Source of the DNA: an uncultured Bacteroides sp. | Lineage (GTDB): Bacteria; Bacteroidota; Bacteroidia; Bacteroidales; Bacteroidaceae | DNA: 64,000 nt | Direction of reading: 5' to 3' | NCBI GenBank assembly: GCA_900766195.1 | Contig: CAAFUN010000026.1 | Coordinates: 1 to 64,000 of the forward strand | Shown here: one piece after another, positions 47,481-58,900 of the stretch | How the letters are laid out: every line of letters begins with the position of its first letter | Numbering within the stretch: the first letter of the stretch is position 1 | Notes under the pieces: generated by a model | The model's database searches: none | Seen by the model: the letters and a program-made list of their open reading frames with translations, nothing else | Told to the model about the DNA's origin: nothing | Translations under genes and position numbers: made by a program

Positions 47481-47705
47481 GATACAAAGTTATAAATATC
47501 AAATAAAAATAATGAAAACTATTGTTGTTTATTAAGTCATTCTGTCTTTTTTCAATAAAAGCCTTAGGCTATTTTATAGAAGTTGCCTGGAAAATCACTT
47601 TCTTTTATTTAAATTTGTATGCAATAAGTGAATGGAAAAAGAACCTTAGTGCGTTGGAGCCCTTTTTTTATTCAACAATGTTCTTTCATAAAAAATAGAT
47701 ATATA

Positions 47706-48464
47706 ATGGAATATAAATCATTATCACCGAATATTGGTGTGAAAAATGTAGAAGAAACAGTTCAGTTCTACACAGAGATATTGGGCTTTAAGCTTGTTAT
47801 GAGTGTCTCTTCTTCCGATGGCAACAGTTTGTTGTGGGCTATGGTGGCTAATGGGAGAGCAAAGCTGATGTTTCAGGATGCTGAAAGTTTGAAAGAGGAG
47901 TATCCGCAATTGGCAGACCGACCAGCTACTTCTATAATGACTTTTTATATTAAGATGCAAGGTATGCGAAAACTTTATGAAAAGCTTCGCGGCACAGCGT
48001 ATATTGCAAAAGAGATGAACAAGACAGCTTATGGTATAGATGAATTTGCTGTGATTGACAACAACGGCTATATCTTGACGATAACCGAAGAGATAGTGGA
48101 AGCTACCACGTTAAAGAATTATGATAATTTCTTTCTGCCTGCGGATAACTACGAAGAGAGCGCGCACTTTTACTCCGAAGTATTGGGACTGGAAAAGAAA
48201 TTTGAATTTGCCGAAAAGGGTATGGTCGCTTTCAAAGTAGGCTATGAGGAACCTGCCATAATACTGAAAGACAGAACTAAAATGCCGGATGCGAAGCCTA
48301 CCATCTGGATTGAAGTGGAAGATGCCAGAGCCGTTTATGAAAAACTAAAATCTTGTGGAGTAAACTTCTTGTCTGAACCTTTTATAATACATACAGGTTG
48401 GGCTGTAGAGTTTACAGATCCTTCGGGGAATCGATTGGGATTTACCGACTACAAAAAAGAGTAA
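47706..48464 (+). CDS. Two-domain VOC (glyoxalase/dioxygenase-like) protein
   Basis: The start MEYKSLSPNIGVKNVEETVQ gives the natural domain start; the open frame goes back to 47628 but those residues look non-protein-like. Two tandem VOC domains are seen: residues 1-125 (VQFYTEILGFKLVMSVSS to YGIDEFAVIDNNGYILTI) and 135-252 (YEESAHFYSEVLGLEKKFEF to GWAVEFTDPSGNRLGF). The metal-ligand pattern is only partly conserved in the first domain, so it may be a binding or resistance protein rather than an enzyme. It is divergent from the AraC gene. Confidence 0.85.
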   Translation: MEYKSLSPNIGVKNVEETVQFYTEILGFKLVMSVSSSDGNSLLWAMVANGRAKLMFQDAESLKEEYPQLADRPATSIMTFYIKMQGMRKLYEKLRGTAYIAKEMNKTAYGIDEFAVIDNNGYILTITEEIVEATTLKNYDNFFLPADNYEESAHFYSEVLGLEKKFEFAEKGMVAFKVGYEEPAIILKDRTKMPDAKPTIWIEVEDARAVYEKLKSCGVNFLSEPFIIHTGWAVEFTDPSGNRLGFTDYKKE

Positions 48465-48559
48465 TTGCAATTTATTACTAGTCGAATGCTTTTAATCAAG
48501 TTATTCATATGAGTACACTCCTCGTAAAAAGACGTCTCTATTTATAATTATAGAGAAGT

Positions 48560-51169
48560 ATGAAGAATCTGTTTATTTTATTTTTGTGTTTGTATTCTTT
48601 CGGCTTGCAAGGTGCAACGATTGATACGTCTGTGGCAGGCTTTATACCTTTGGCCAGTAGTGGACGCTTAGTTTATAACTTCAATTCCGGCTGGCGGTTT
48701 CACCGTGGGGATGTGAAAGAAGCTGAAATCACAGCCTTTGACGATTCTTCTTGGGAAATTGTTTCTACTCCGCATACGGTAGAATTGATGCCGGCTGAGG
48801 CAAGTGGTTGTCGTAACTATCAGGGCAAGGCTTGGTATCGTAAGCGTTTTGTACTTCCCCGTGAAACACGTGGGAAGGAAGCCTTCCTATATTTTGAGGC
48901 GGCAATGGGTAAACAGGAAGTTTATGTTAACGGAGCGCTGGTTCGAAAACATCTGGGTGGTTATCTCCCTTTCTCTATCAATTTGACGGCTGTGCACGTT
49001 GCACCCGGAGACACTTGTCTTGTAGCTATGATAGTGGACAATAGCGATGATAAAAGTTATCCTCCGGGAAAGCCTCAAAATACGCTGGATTTTGCTTATC
49101 ACGGTGGAATCTATCGCGATGTATGGCTTATAGCCAAATCACCCGTAAGCATAACTGATGCCGTTGAGGCAGGTCATGTGGCTGGTGGTGGCGTGTTTGT
49201 ACATTATGATCGCATCAGCGACAAAAGTGCGGAGGTTTTTATAAATACTGAGGTGGAGAACCACGATAAGACCTTACGTACGGTGACTGTGGAGAGCGTT
49301 TTAGAAAATGCTGAGAAAAAGATAGCGGGGAAAGCTGCAACGAAGATCACGCTAAAGGCAGGAGAAATGCGAATAGTGATGCAAAAGATATTGGTGAAGA
49401 ACCCTCATCTTTGGTCGCCCGACAGTCCCTATTTGTATTATCTGTCTTCGCGTATTAAGGTTGGTCAAAAGACTTTGGATGGGGGAATCACTCGTATTGG
49501 TATTCGTCATGCTGAGTTTCGAGGTAAAGATGGATTTTGGTTGAACGGTAAGCCTTACGGACAGTTAGTTGGGGCAAATCGACATCAAGATTTTGCATAT
49601 GTGGGCAATGCGGTGCCAAACTCGCAGCAATGGCGTGATGCCAAGCGTTTACGTGATATCGGATGTACAATTATACGCACGGCGCATTATCCACAGGATC
49701 CTTCTTTTATGGATGCTTGTGATGAACTTGGGCTCTTTGTTATAGTAGCTACTCCGGGTTGGCAATATTGGAATAAGGATCCTGAGTTTGCTCAACTGGT
49801 GCAAGAGAATACGCGTCAGATTATTCGGCGCGATCGTAATCATCCCTCGGTATTGATGTGGGAACCGATTCTGAACGAAACTCGTTTTCCTCTTGATTTC
49901 TCATTGGAGGCACTTCGAATTACCAAAGAAGAATATCCTTATCCAGGACGACCGGCAGCCGCAGCCGATATGCATTCGGCAGGAGTGAAAGAACATTATG
50001 ATGTGGTGTATGGGTGGCCGGGTGATGATGAAAAAAAAGATAAACCTGAACAATGCATCTTTACTCGTGAGTTCGGTGAGAATGTGGACGACTGGTATGC
50101 GCATAATAATAATAACCGAGCAAGCCGTAGCTGGGGAGAGCATCCGATGTTGGTGCAGGCTCTTTCTCTTGCTAAGAGTTACGATGAGATGTATCGTACT
50201 ACGGGACAGTTTATAGGCGGTGCGCAATGGCATCCTTTTGATCATCAGCGAGGATACCATCCCGACCCTTATTGGGGTGGGATATTTGATGCTTTCAGAC
50301 AACCCAAATATGCTTATTACTTATTCCGCAGTCAGTCGCAGGCAAGTATTAAACTTCCTGTAGCCGATTCGGGTCCAATAGTCTATATAGCTCATGAGAT
50401 GACTCCTTTCTCCGAACCGGATGTTGTGGTGTTTAGCAATTGTGATTCTGTGCGTTTGTCGGTATATGATGGTGCTAAGAGTTGGACGCTGCCTGTGGTA
50501 CACGAAAAAGGGCACATGCTCAATCCTCCGTTAGTCTTTAAGAATGTATGGGACTTTTGGGAAGCTCGTAAGTATAGTTATACCCAAAAGGAGTGGCAGA
50601 AAGTGAACATAGTGGCGGAAGGAATCATTAATGGAAAGGTCGTTTGTACCTATAAACGTATGCCTTCGCGCAGGAGTACGAAGTTGCGGTTGACGGCCGA
50701 TTATAATGGGAGACCACTTACTGCCGATGGTTCGGACTTCATTGTGGTAGTAGCTGAAGTTACTGATGATAGTGGAAATGTTCGACGTCTAGCCAAAGAA
50801 AGCATTGTGTTTACAGTGGAAGGTGAGGGCGAAATTATAGGTGATGCCTCTATTAATGCCAATCCGCGCGTGGTGGAATTTGGGTCAGCACCTGTTTTAA
50901 TCCGTTCTACTCGTCGAGCTGGTAAAATTAAAGTTAAGGCCCATGTGCAGTTTGAAGGGACACATGCCCCTACATCGGCTGAACTGGAGCTAGAAAGTGT
51001 TTCGGCAGCTTTGCCATTCTGTTTTATGGATCAAAAGCAAGTAACAGACACTATCCCTTCGATAAAAAAGTCAGCAGATAAGAAGAAAAAAACTATATCT
51101 GAAGTAGAAAAACGTAAAATGCTTGATGAGGTAGAACGTCAACAGACAGATTTTGGTACTAATAAGTAG
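48560..51169 (+). CDS. Secreted GH2 family beta-glycosidase
   Basis: A third kind of GH2 enzyme, 869 residues. The signal peptide (about 1-18) precedes the sandwich domain (FNSGWRFHRGDVKEAEI; YFEAAMGKQEVYVNGALVRK) and the barrel. Acid/base Glu440 lies in MWEPILNETRFP, where WEP replaces the more usual WSxGNE. The nucleophile is Glu504 in FTREFGENVDDW. A C-terminal beta domain of DUF4982-like type is followed by a Lys/Glu-rich tail (SADKKKKTISEVEKRKMLDE) that is unusual for a secreted glycosidase. The gene lies 134 bases upstream of the hybrid two-component system gene on the same strand, which suggests common regulation. The substrate is unknown. Confidence 0.9.
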   Translation: MKNLFILFLCLYSFGLQGATIDTSVAGFIPLASSGRLVYNFNSGWRFHRGDVKEAEITAFDDSSWEIVSTPHTVELMPAEASGCRNYQGKAWYRKRFVLPRETRGKEAFLYFEAAMGKQEVYVNGALVRKHLGGYLPFSINLTAVHVAPGDTCLVAMIVDNSDDKSYPPGKPQNTLDFAYHGGIYRDVWLIAKSPVSITDAVEAGHVAGGGVFVHYDRISDKSAEVFINTEVENHDKTLRTVTVESVLENAEKKIAGKAATKITLKAGEMRIVMQKILVKNPHLWSPDSPYLYYLSSRIKVGQKTLDGGITRIGIRHAEFRGKDGFWLNGKPYGQLVGANRHQDFAYVGNAVPNSQQWRDAKRLRDIGCTIIRTAHYPQDPSFMDACDELGLFVIVATPGWQYWNKDPEFAQLVQENTRQIIRRDRNHPSVLMWEPILNETRFPLDFSLEALRITKEEYPYPGRPAAAADMHSAGVKEHYDVVYGWPGDDEKKDKPEQCIFTREFGENVDDWYAHNNNNRASRSWGEHPMLVQALSLAKSYDEMYRTTGQFIGGAQWHPFDHQRGYHPDPYWGGIFDAFRQPKYAYYLFRSQSQASIKLPVADSGPIVYIAHEMTPFSEPDVVVFSNCDSVRLSVYDGAKSWTLPVVHEKGHMLNPPLVFKNVWDFWEARKYSYTQKEWQKVNIVAEGIINGKVVCTYKRMPSRRSTKLRLTADYNGRPLTADGSDFIVVVAEVTDDSGNVRRLAKESIVFTVEGEGEIIGDASINANPRVVEFGSAPVLIRSTRRAGKIKVKAHVQFEGTHAPTSAELELESVSAALPFCFMDQKQVTDTIPSIKKSADKKKKTISEVEKRKMLDEVERQQTDFGTNK

Positions 51170-51275
51170 TCTGGTTAACATCACTCTTTTAGTTTTTTTT
51201 GCTCAGGTAGTGTTTCATTGCTTATGGAAAAGGTTCTTTAACTACCGCTTTGATTGATAATGCTTGTTTTATGAC

Positions 51276-51283
51276 TATTTTTG
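51276..51283 (+). promoter_or_regulatory. Candidate promoter of the hybrid two-component gene
   Basis: TATTTTTG fits the -7 box, with a TTTG at 51249-51252 as a possible -33 element. The gap of 23 bases is a little long, and the box lies only 20 bases before the start codon. Confidence 0.3.
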
Positions 51284-51302
51284 AAATCAATTGTAGACTC
51301 TG

Positions 51303-54300
51303 ATGAAAAGGTTCCTTTTATACATATTGTGCTCTTTATTCCCTCTCTCTTCCTGGTCTTATTATTCGGATATGATCATAGAGCATTATTCGGTGGAACA
51401 AGGTTTATTGAATAATGTCGTAAATTATACACTGAAGGGTAAGGATGGATTTATATGGTTTGGCACATGGTATGGCTTGTGCCGTTTTGATGGAACTAAA
51501 TTCAAAGCTTATAATGATGTGTCTTATGGTGCTTTGGATATTCCTCCACGTAAGATACAGCGTATTGTGGAGGATAAGAATGGCTTTTTGTGGATAAATA
51601 CAGTTGATAGGAAGCTTTCTGTTTTCAATAAAAAGATAGAGCGCTTTCGTACCGTATATGATGACATGAAACAATATTCTAAGAATATTCAAGTTATCAA
51701 GATACAGCGAACTATTGATGGTGATGTGCTGATTTTGACTAAAGACAAGAACTTGCTACTGGCCAATACGGATAAAGAAGGAAACATATCTATAAAAACA
51801 TTATTTGACTCCCGTGATAAGATTAATCCATATAATTATCGATTGAATCATAATGAGCTGTCTGAAACTAAGGAGTATTTAAGCTGGATAGGGACAGATT
51901 ATAAAATAAACTCTTTTAGAAAAGGCGAAGTTTTTGCTAAGCGTCCAAATGATTTTATTATTAGTAAATTAAAGAATACACTTTCAGAAGCAAATCTTAC
52001 TTGCATGTTTGATGGAGGGAACAGAGTGTGGGTTGGTGAGGCAACTGGGACATTTTATGCTATTAATCTGCAAAACGGTGAGATGTCTAAATATGATTTG
52101 CCTGAAATCAAAGGAGCTATTACAAATTTGCTGGTGACATCTGGAGAAGTAGTCTATTTGTCTGTTTTAGGGCAAGGTACCTATGAATATAGCTTAAAGA
52201 GCCGTAAGTTGTATAGAATAAACCTTAATCTTAATGAAAATGCGGTGTCTTATGCCTACGCAGATCAGTATGATAAAATTTGGTTCCATGAAAATGCTAA
52301 TGCATTGGTTTATTATGATCCTTTGACTCACTCTTCACATCGTTTCCCTTTTAAACATTTGGGACAACCTGGGGCATTGCAGGTAGAAGATGCAGGCGAT
52401 AGAGGACTTTTCTTTCTCACTCCCGACGGGGATGTTTGGCTATTCGACAGAGATTCTCTTGCTATGGTTTCGATAAACAGCATGAAACAGTTGAATGATG
52501 ATCAACCAGATCAGTCTTTTCTGGACTTGTTTATGGATGATGACCGAGTGTTGTGGCTGTCTTCTGCAACTCAGGGAATTTATAAACTCAATTTTCCTAA
52601 AAAACAATTTCGTTTGATAATTCCCCCCACCGTTTCTCTTTTACAAAAGGATAGTAAACCTGGAGTACGTGCTCTTTTTCAGACGCATGATGGAGATATA
52701 TGGGTAGGCACACGTTTGGGCAATGTTTATCGAATGGATAAACATGGTAAAGTGCAGTCTGTTTTTAGGACTGAAACTTCTGACAAAATAGGTAAAGTAT
52801 ACCATATTATGGAAGATAATGACGGAAACCTTTGGTTTTCTACCAAGGGTGATGGACTTGTAAAGGCTATCCTTGATAAAAGCTCTTCCAGTGGATTTCG
52901 TTTCATTCGCTTTAAGAATGATCCTGCCGACTCCCAATCAATAAGTGGAAATGATATCTATTTTACTTATCAGGACAAGAAAGGGCGGATATGGGTTGGC
53001 GCATTTGGAGGAGGTTTAAATTTGCTTGAACGTGAAAACGGAAAAGTCTGTTTTCGTAACAAGAATAACGGATTTACCCATTATCCTTTGTTTGGTCTCT
53101 ATTTGGAGATCAGAAATATGGTAGAGGATAATGCGGGGCGTATGTGGGTAGGCACTACCGATGGGCTGATGTCATTTGAACTTAATTTCTCTTCTGTAGA
53201 GCAAATTCAATTTGAAACTTATCGAAAAAAAATGCATGCAGCTTTTGCAGATAGTGATGTGTATGCACTATATAAAGACGATTCTTCACAAATTTGGATA
53301 AGTGTATTTGGTGGAGGGCTTAACAGGTTAATTCGTTATGATAAAGCAAATCACCAGCCGATTTTTAAGTCTTACGGAATACGAGAAGGTTTAAAAAATG
53401 ATGTTTTGATCTCTTTGATAGAAGATGATCGGGGAAGATTATGGTTTACTACCGAAAATGGACTGTCTTACTTTGATAAGCATGCAAAACAAGTGCGTAA
53501 TTTCGGCCGATATGATGGACTTCCAGTTGTGGAGATGGAAGATAATACCGCGATGAAAACCTCTGATGGAGAGTTGTGGCTTGGCACGAAGCAAGGGATA
53601 ATTGCCTTCTCTCCAGATAAACTGGAGTCGCAATATAGCGTGTATAAAACTTATATTGTGAATTGCGAAGTTTCCAATCAGAATATACAGAGTTTTGTTG
53701 ATGATCCGATTATTGACTGCTCTATTACATATGCCGATAAAATTGTATTGAAACATAACCAGTCTATGTTTACGTTTGAATTCGCGGCGTTAAATTATGA
53801 CAATCAAAATAGAGTTTCTTATAAATATATTCTAGAGGGATATGAACGCGAGTGGCACTTTAACGGCACTAACCGGATAGCAGCTTATACAAATGTACCG
53901 CCTGGAAAGTATTTGTTTAAAGTACAAACTATTGATGAAGCCGATCCAGACTTGCATTCTGAATGTCAGCTTCAAGTGATTATACTTCCTCCTTGGTGGG
54001 CTAGTTGGTGGGCATATACCATATATGCTTGTGTTGCTATTTTCATGTTGATAGTGGCGTTTAAAGTGTTCTTCTTTATGGTTAAAGCAAAGAATGATAT
54101 TTATATTGAGCAGAAATTGTCAGAGTTGAAGATAAAGTTCTTTACCAATATTTCTCATGAGCTTCGCACGCCACTTACTTTAATTCAAGGGCCTATTCAA
54201 GAATTGAAAGAAAAAGAGACATTATCAGAGAAAGGGAAGCAATACATCTCGTTGATGGAGAAGAGTATTGCTCAAATGCTTCAGCTGGTCAATCAGATCC

Positions 54301-55712
54301 TTGATTTCCGTAAGATACAGAATGGTAAAATGCGATTGCATGTCTCTCTTATTAACATGAACGAGATGGTGGCATCCTTCGAAAGAGAATTTCATGTACT
54401 TTCTGAAGAGAATGAAGTTGGCTTTACTTTCCAGATTCCCGATGATGAAATCAGGGTATGGGGGGATAAGGAAAAATTAGGGATTGTGATCCGTAATATT
54501 CTATCTAATGCTTTTAAGTATACTCCTTCAGGTGGAAATATCTTTGTGATATTGGGTCTGACTGAGGATAGCAAAAGTTGCTACATACAAGTGGAGGATG
54601 ACGGTGAAGGTATTCCTCAAGATAAACTAGTGGAAATATTCGAACGTTTTTCACAAGCAGGAAATACGCGCAACGCTTATTATCAGGGTACAGGAATAGG
54701 ATTAGCTCTATCTAAGGAAATAATAAACTTGCATCATGGTGATATTTATGCTGAGAGTCCTGACGAGCAAGGAGCTACTTTTATAGTGAAGCTATTGCTG
54801 GATAAGGATCATTATAAACCTTCAGAAGTTGATTTCTATGTAGGAGAGGAAGAGACTACTCTCAATAGTCATTCTGAGGAAGCAGATGATATGCAACAAA
54901 TAAGCCATTTAGAAGATGTTCCCCGGCAAAATGCGGCATTGCCTTCACTGCTAGTTGTAGAGGATAATAAGGATCTGTGCAATATGTTGAAACTTCAATT
55001 GGAAGATAAATTCAATATTTATTTGGCTAATGATGGAGTGGAAGGGCTTCGGAAAGTGCATCTTTATCATCCGGATATTGTAGTAACCGACCAGATGATG
55101 CCGGATATGGATGGTATGGAGTTGTTGCGTCGAATTCGTGATGATTTTCAGGTTAGTCATATCCCGGTGATTATACTCACAGCCAAGAGTAATGATGAAG
55201 CAAAAACAAAGGCCATTAGCATGGGAGCCAATGCATACATCACCAAACCTTTTAGTAAAGATTATCTCATAGCGCGTATTGAACAATTGCTTAAAGAAAG
55301 ACGATTATTCCGTGAGAAAGTATGGTCGTCCGCAGAAGAACAAAGTGAAGACACATCTTATGAGCAATATCTTGTGAAGAAAGATCTTCAGTTTATTACT
55401 CAAATTCATAAGGTGATCGAGGAGAATTTAGATAATAGTGATTTTAATATTGATACTATTGCTTCTACTATAGGATTGAGCCGTTCTGCTTTCTTCAAAA
55501 AACTGAAAAGCCTTACAGGATTTGCTCCTGTTGATTTGGTAAAAGAAATCAGGTTGAACAAATCTATAGACTTGATTAAAAACTCAGGTATGAGTATTTC
55601 AGAAATAGCTTTTGAAGTAGGCTTTAAAGATTCAGGTTACTTCAGTAAGTGTTTTAGGAAAAAATACAATCAGACTCCTCGGGAATATATGACGGAATGG
55701 AGAAAAAGCTGA
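51303..55712 (+). CDS. Hybrid two-component system sensor/regulator (HTCS)
   Basis: A complete HTCS that combines sensor, kinase and regulator in one protein of 1469 residues. Order: signal peptide (1-19); periplasmic beta-propeller repeats of the Reg_prop type (GLLNNVVNYTLKGKDGFIWF; GDIWVGTRLGNVYRMDKHGK; GRMWVGTTDGLMSFE); Y_Y_Y domain ending near PPGKYLFKVQTID; transmembrane helix (about 898-925, WWAYTIYACVAIFMLIVAFK); HisKA with His952 in FFTNISHELRTPL; HATPase with NILSNAFKYTPSGG and GTGIGLALSKEI; receiver domain with Asp1263 in VVTDQMMPDMDG; and an AraC-type helix-turn-helix at the end (NIDTIASTIGLSRSAFFKKL). It most likely senses an oligosaccharide in the periplasm and activates the flanking GH2 and DUF6298 genes. 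Confidence 0.96.
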   Translation: MKRFLLYILCSLFPLSSWSYYSDMIIEHYSVEQGLLNNVVNYTLKGKDGFIWFGTWYGLCRFDGTKFKAYNDVSYGALDIPPRKIQRIVEDKNGFLWINTVDRKLSVFNKKIERFRTVYDDMKQYSKNIQVIKIQRTIDGDVLILTKDKNLLLANTDKEGNISIKTLFDSRDKINPYNYRLNHNELSETKEYLSWIGTDYKINSFRKGEVFAKRPNDFIISKLKNTLSEANLTCMFDGGNRVWVGEATGTFYAINLQNGEMSKYDLPEIKGAITNLLVTSGEVVYLSVLGQGTYEYSLKSRKLYRINLNLNENAVSYAYADQYDKIWFHENANALVYYDPLTHSSHRFPFKHLGQPGALQVEDAGDRGLFFLTPDGDVWLFDRDSLAMVSINSMKQLNDDQPDQSFLDLFMDDDRVLWLSSATQGIYKLNFPKKQFRLIIPPTVSLLQKDSKPGVRALFQTHDGDIWVGTRLGNVYRMDKHGKVQSVFRTETSDKIGKVYHIMEDNDGNLWFSTKGDGLVKAILDKSSSSGFRFIRFKNDPADSQSISGNDIYFTYQDKKGRIWVGAFGGGLNLLERENGKVCFRNKNNGFTHYPLFGLYLEIRNMVEDNAGRMWVGTTDGLMSFELNFSSVEQIQFETYRKKMHAAFADSDVYALYKDDSSQIWISVFGGGLNRLIRYDKANHQPIFKSYGIREGLKNDVLISLIEDDRGRLWFTTENGLSYFDKHAKQVRNFGRYDGLPVVEMEDNTAMKTSDGELWLGTKQGIIAFSPDKLESQYSVYKTYIVNCEVSNQNIQSFVDDPIIDCSITYADKIVLKHNQSMFTFEFAALNYDNQNRVSYKYILEGYEREWHFNGTNRIAAYTNVPPGKYLFKVQTIDEADPDLHSECQLQVIILPPWWASWWAYTIYACVAIFMLIVAFKVFFFMVKAKNDIYIEQKLSELKIKFFTNISHELRTPLTLIQGPIQELKEKETLSEKGKQYISLMEKSIAQMLQLVNQILDFRKIQNGKMRLHVSLINMNEMVASFEREFHVLSEENEVGFTFQIPDDEIRVWGDKEKLGIVIRNILSNAFKYTPSGGNIFVILGLTEDSKSCYIQVEDDGEGIPQDKLVEIFERFSQAGNTRNAYYQGTGIGLALSKEIINLHHGDIYAESPDEQGATFIVKLLLDKDHYKPSEVDFYVGEEETTLNSHSEEADDMQQISHLEDVPRQNAALPSLLVVEDNKDLCNMLKLQLEDKFNIYLANDGVEGLRKVHLYHPDIVVTDQMMPDMDGMELLRRIRDDFQVSHIPVIILTAKSNDEAKTKAISMGANAYITKPFSKDYLIARIEQLLKERRLFREKVWSSAEEQSEDTSYEQYLVKKDLQFITQIHKVIEENLDNSDFNIDTIASTIGLSRSAFFKKLKSLTGFAPVDLVKEIRLNKSIDLIKNSGMSISEIAFEVGFKDSGYFSKCFRKKYNQTPREYMTEWRKS

Positions 55713-55895
55713 GATGCTTTGATTACATCTTATTCTGCCGACCGTCTATTATATACATTGCTAAATTATCAACGAAATAGGCTACTGACGGATATTTGAA
55801 GTCTTCTCTTTTAGCTTTAGGCTGTTTATTTGGTTTTTTGTATTTACGCGCGTTGATCGAACGAAACAATTCTTCTGTTTGTAATATTCTGTAGT

Positions 55896-55917
55896 CTCAT
55901 CGCGTGAGAAGATGAGG
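55896..55917 (+). promoter_or_regulatory. Hairpin in the leader of the DUF6298 gene
   Basis: CTCATC pairs with GATGAG around GCGTGAGAA, ending a few bases before the start codon. An alternative hairpin (TCTCA/TGAGA) overlaps it. It could be involved in translation control, but chance is possible. Confidence 0.25.
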
Positions 55918-55922
55918 ATAAT

Positions 55923-58900
55923 ATGGTATTAATGAATAAAAATATGATAAGAGGTAATTTGATTTTAATAGGTCTGCTGTTTTTAGGATTAACAAAGGGA
56001 AGTGCACAGAACTTCCCTTTGCAGGTAAAAGACGGTCAGCTTCATTATATCACTGATGTCAAAGGAAATAGAATTCTCGATTATTCTTATTGCGGATATC
56101 AAAGTTCGGAGCGGATGATTCCCGATGTAAAGAATGTGATTTCTGTGATATGGAAAGCAGGAGATAATACTCGGCGTATTCAGAAAGCTATAGATTATGT
56201 GTCCTCTTTGTCTCCTGATAAATCGGGGTTTAGAGGAGCAATCTTGCTTGGTGAAGGCGTATTTGAGTTGGAAAACAGTTTGCACATTTCTACTTCAGGA
56301 ATTGTGATCAGAGGAGTTGACAGAGATAAAACTGTTTTGCTGAAGAAAGGTGTTGATCGTGGGGCATTACTTTATGTGGAAGGAAAGAATGACCTTAAAG
56401 TGACTGATACGTTGACGGTGTCTACACCTTATGTGGCGGTTAACGAAAAGTCTTTTCAGGTAAGCGGAAATGTGAAGCTGAGTGTAGGTGATAGGATACA
56501 GATTGTTCGTCCCTCATCGCGTGAATGGATTGCTTTGATTGGGTGTGACATCTTTGGAGGCGGAATAAGCTCTTTGGGGTGGAAGCCTGGTGATATTGAC
56601 ATAACGTGGGATCGTGCGATTCTTAAATCTGATGGAGGAACTGTAACTGTGGATGCTCCTCTAACTGTCGCACTCGATAATAAATGGGGAGAAGTAAAGG
56701 TGTTGCGTTATAAATGGTCTGGACGGATTGCAGAGGCCGGAGTGGAGAACTTAACTTTGGCATCTGATTACAATAAGCAATACCTCAAGGATGAAGATCA
56801 TTGTTGGATGGGCGTTTCTATAGAGAATGCCGAGAATTGCTGGGTGAGAAGAGTGAATTTTAAGAATTTTGCAGGAAGTGCAGTAATGGTTCAGCATACA
56901 GCATCAAAGATAACCGTTGAAGACTGTATCTCTCGTGACCCGATTTCTGAAATTGGAGGAATGCGTCGTTGTACGTTCTTTACCATGGGACAGCAGACTC
57001 TCTTTCAACGTTGTTATTCCGAGCATGGAATACATGACTTCTCTGCTGGATTTTGTGCTGCGGGACCAAATGCTTTTGTACAATGCGAGTCTTGGGAGTC
57101 TCTAGGATTTAGTGGTTCTATTGATTCTTGGGCTACCGGCTTACTCTTTGATATTGTAAATATAGATGGCAATAACTTGTCTTACAAGAATTTGGGACAA
57201 GATAAAAATGGTGCTGGTTGGAATACAGCGAACAGTCTTTTCTGGCAATGCACAGCTTCTGAAATAGAATGCTACTCTCCAGCATCTGATGCTAAGAATA
57301 GAGCTTATGGTTGTTGGGCACAGTTCTCTGGTAATGGAGATTGGGATGAGTCAAATAACCATGTGCAACCACGTAGTTTCTTCTATGCCCAATTGTCGCA
57401 AAGATTAGGGGTAGATTGCTTAGAACGAGGACATATCTTACCTCGAGAGACGAATGCAACGAGTAGTCCTGCTATTGAAGTAGCTATGCAACTGGCTAAA
57501 GAGGCGTATACACCTAGATTAACTTTAGAAAAATGGATCACCGATGGAACTTTCAGTGCTCCGGTATCTTCGGCAAAACTAATAGCTGTGGACGATGTGA
57601 AACTGAAAAGAGAGGCCGTTAACGTCCAAGTAAACCATGAATATAGAGTGATAAACGGTCACTTGGTGATAGATGGTAAATTGCTTGTTGGTGGTAGAAG
57701 TGAAGTACCTTGGTGGAATGGTAACTTAACTTCTCGTTATCTGAATGCTGTGGCTAAACCTCATGTGACCCGCTTTGTTCCAGGACGCGAAGGTATGGGG
57801 TTGACAGATCGAATTGACTCTACTGTTACTTATATGGTACGGAATAATATTCTCCTTCTTGATCATAATTACGGCCTGTGGTATGATCGTCGCCGTGATG
57901 ATCATGAGCGGGTACGTCGGTGTGACGGAGACGTTTGGGCACCCTTCTATGAACAACCTTTTGCTCGTTGCGGTGAAGGAACTGCATGGGATGGCTTAAG
58001 CAAATATGATCTGGCTCGCCCTAATCTGTGGTATTGGCATCGTTTAAAAGAGTTTGCAACCAAAGGTGCTGAAAAAGGCTTGCTCTTGTTTCATGAGAAC
58101 TATTTCCAGCATAATATTATTGAAGCAGGTGCGCATTGGGTAGATTGTCCTTGGCGTACAGCAAATAACATCAATAACACAGGATTCCCTGAACCTGTCC
58201 CATTTGCAGGAGATAAACGTGTTTTTATGGCTGATATGTTTTATGATATTTCCAATCCGGTTCGTCGTGAACTTCATCGCCGATATATCCGCCAGTGTCT
58301 AGATAACTTTGCCGATAATCCGAATGTGATTCAACTTATCGGTGCTGAGTTTACAGGGCCTTTGCCTTTTGTCCAGTTTTGGATTGACGTTATCGGTGAA
58401 TGGAGGAAGGAAAGTGGAAAACATCCGCTTATTGCGCTCAGTACGACGAAGGATGTACAAGATGCTATTCTGAATGATCCTGAACGTTCAAAATGGGTTG
58501 ACATTATTGATATACGTTATTGGCATTACAATACCAATGACATTTATGCTCCCGAAGGTGGAAAGAATATGGCTCCTCGACAGTATATGCGTAAAATGAA
58601 AGTCGGTAAGGTTAGTTTTGCTGAGGCGTATCGTGCAGTAAGTGAATATCGGATAAAATATCCGGAGAAGGCCGTGACCTATAATGCTCAGAATTATCCC
58701 GAAATGGCATGGGCTGTATTTATGGCAGGAGGGTCTTGTTCTGCTATTCCTGTAAAAGATGAGGCTTTCCTGAAAGATGCTGCGGAAATGCAAGTGGAGA
58801 ACTCTTCAACTGATAATTATCAGAAATTGGTAAAATCTGATACGGGATGTATTATTTATTCCCACTCTGAAGATGCCATACCTGTGAATTTGCCAAATGG

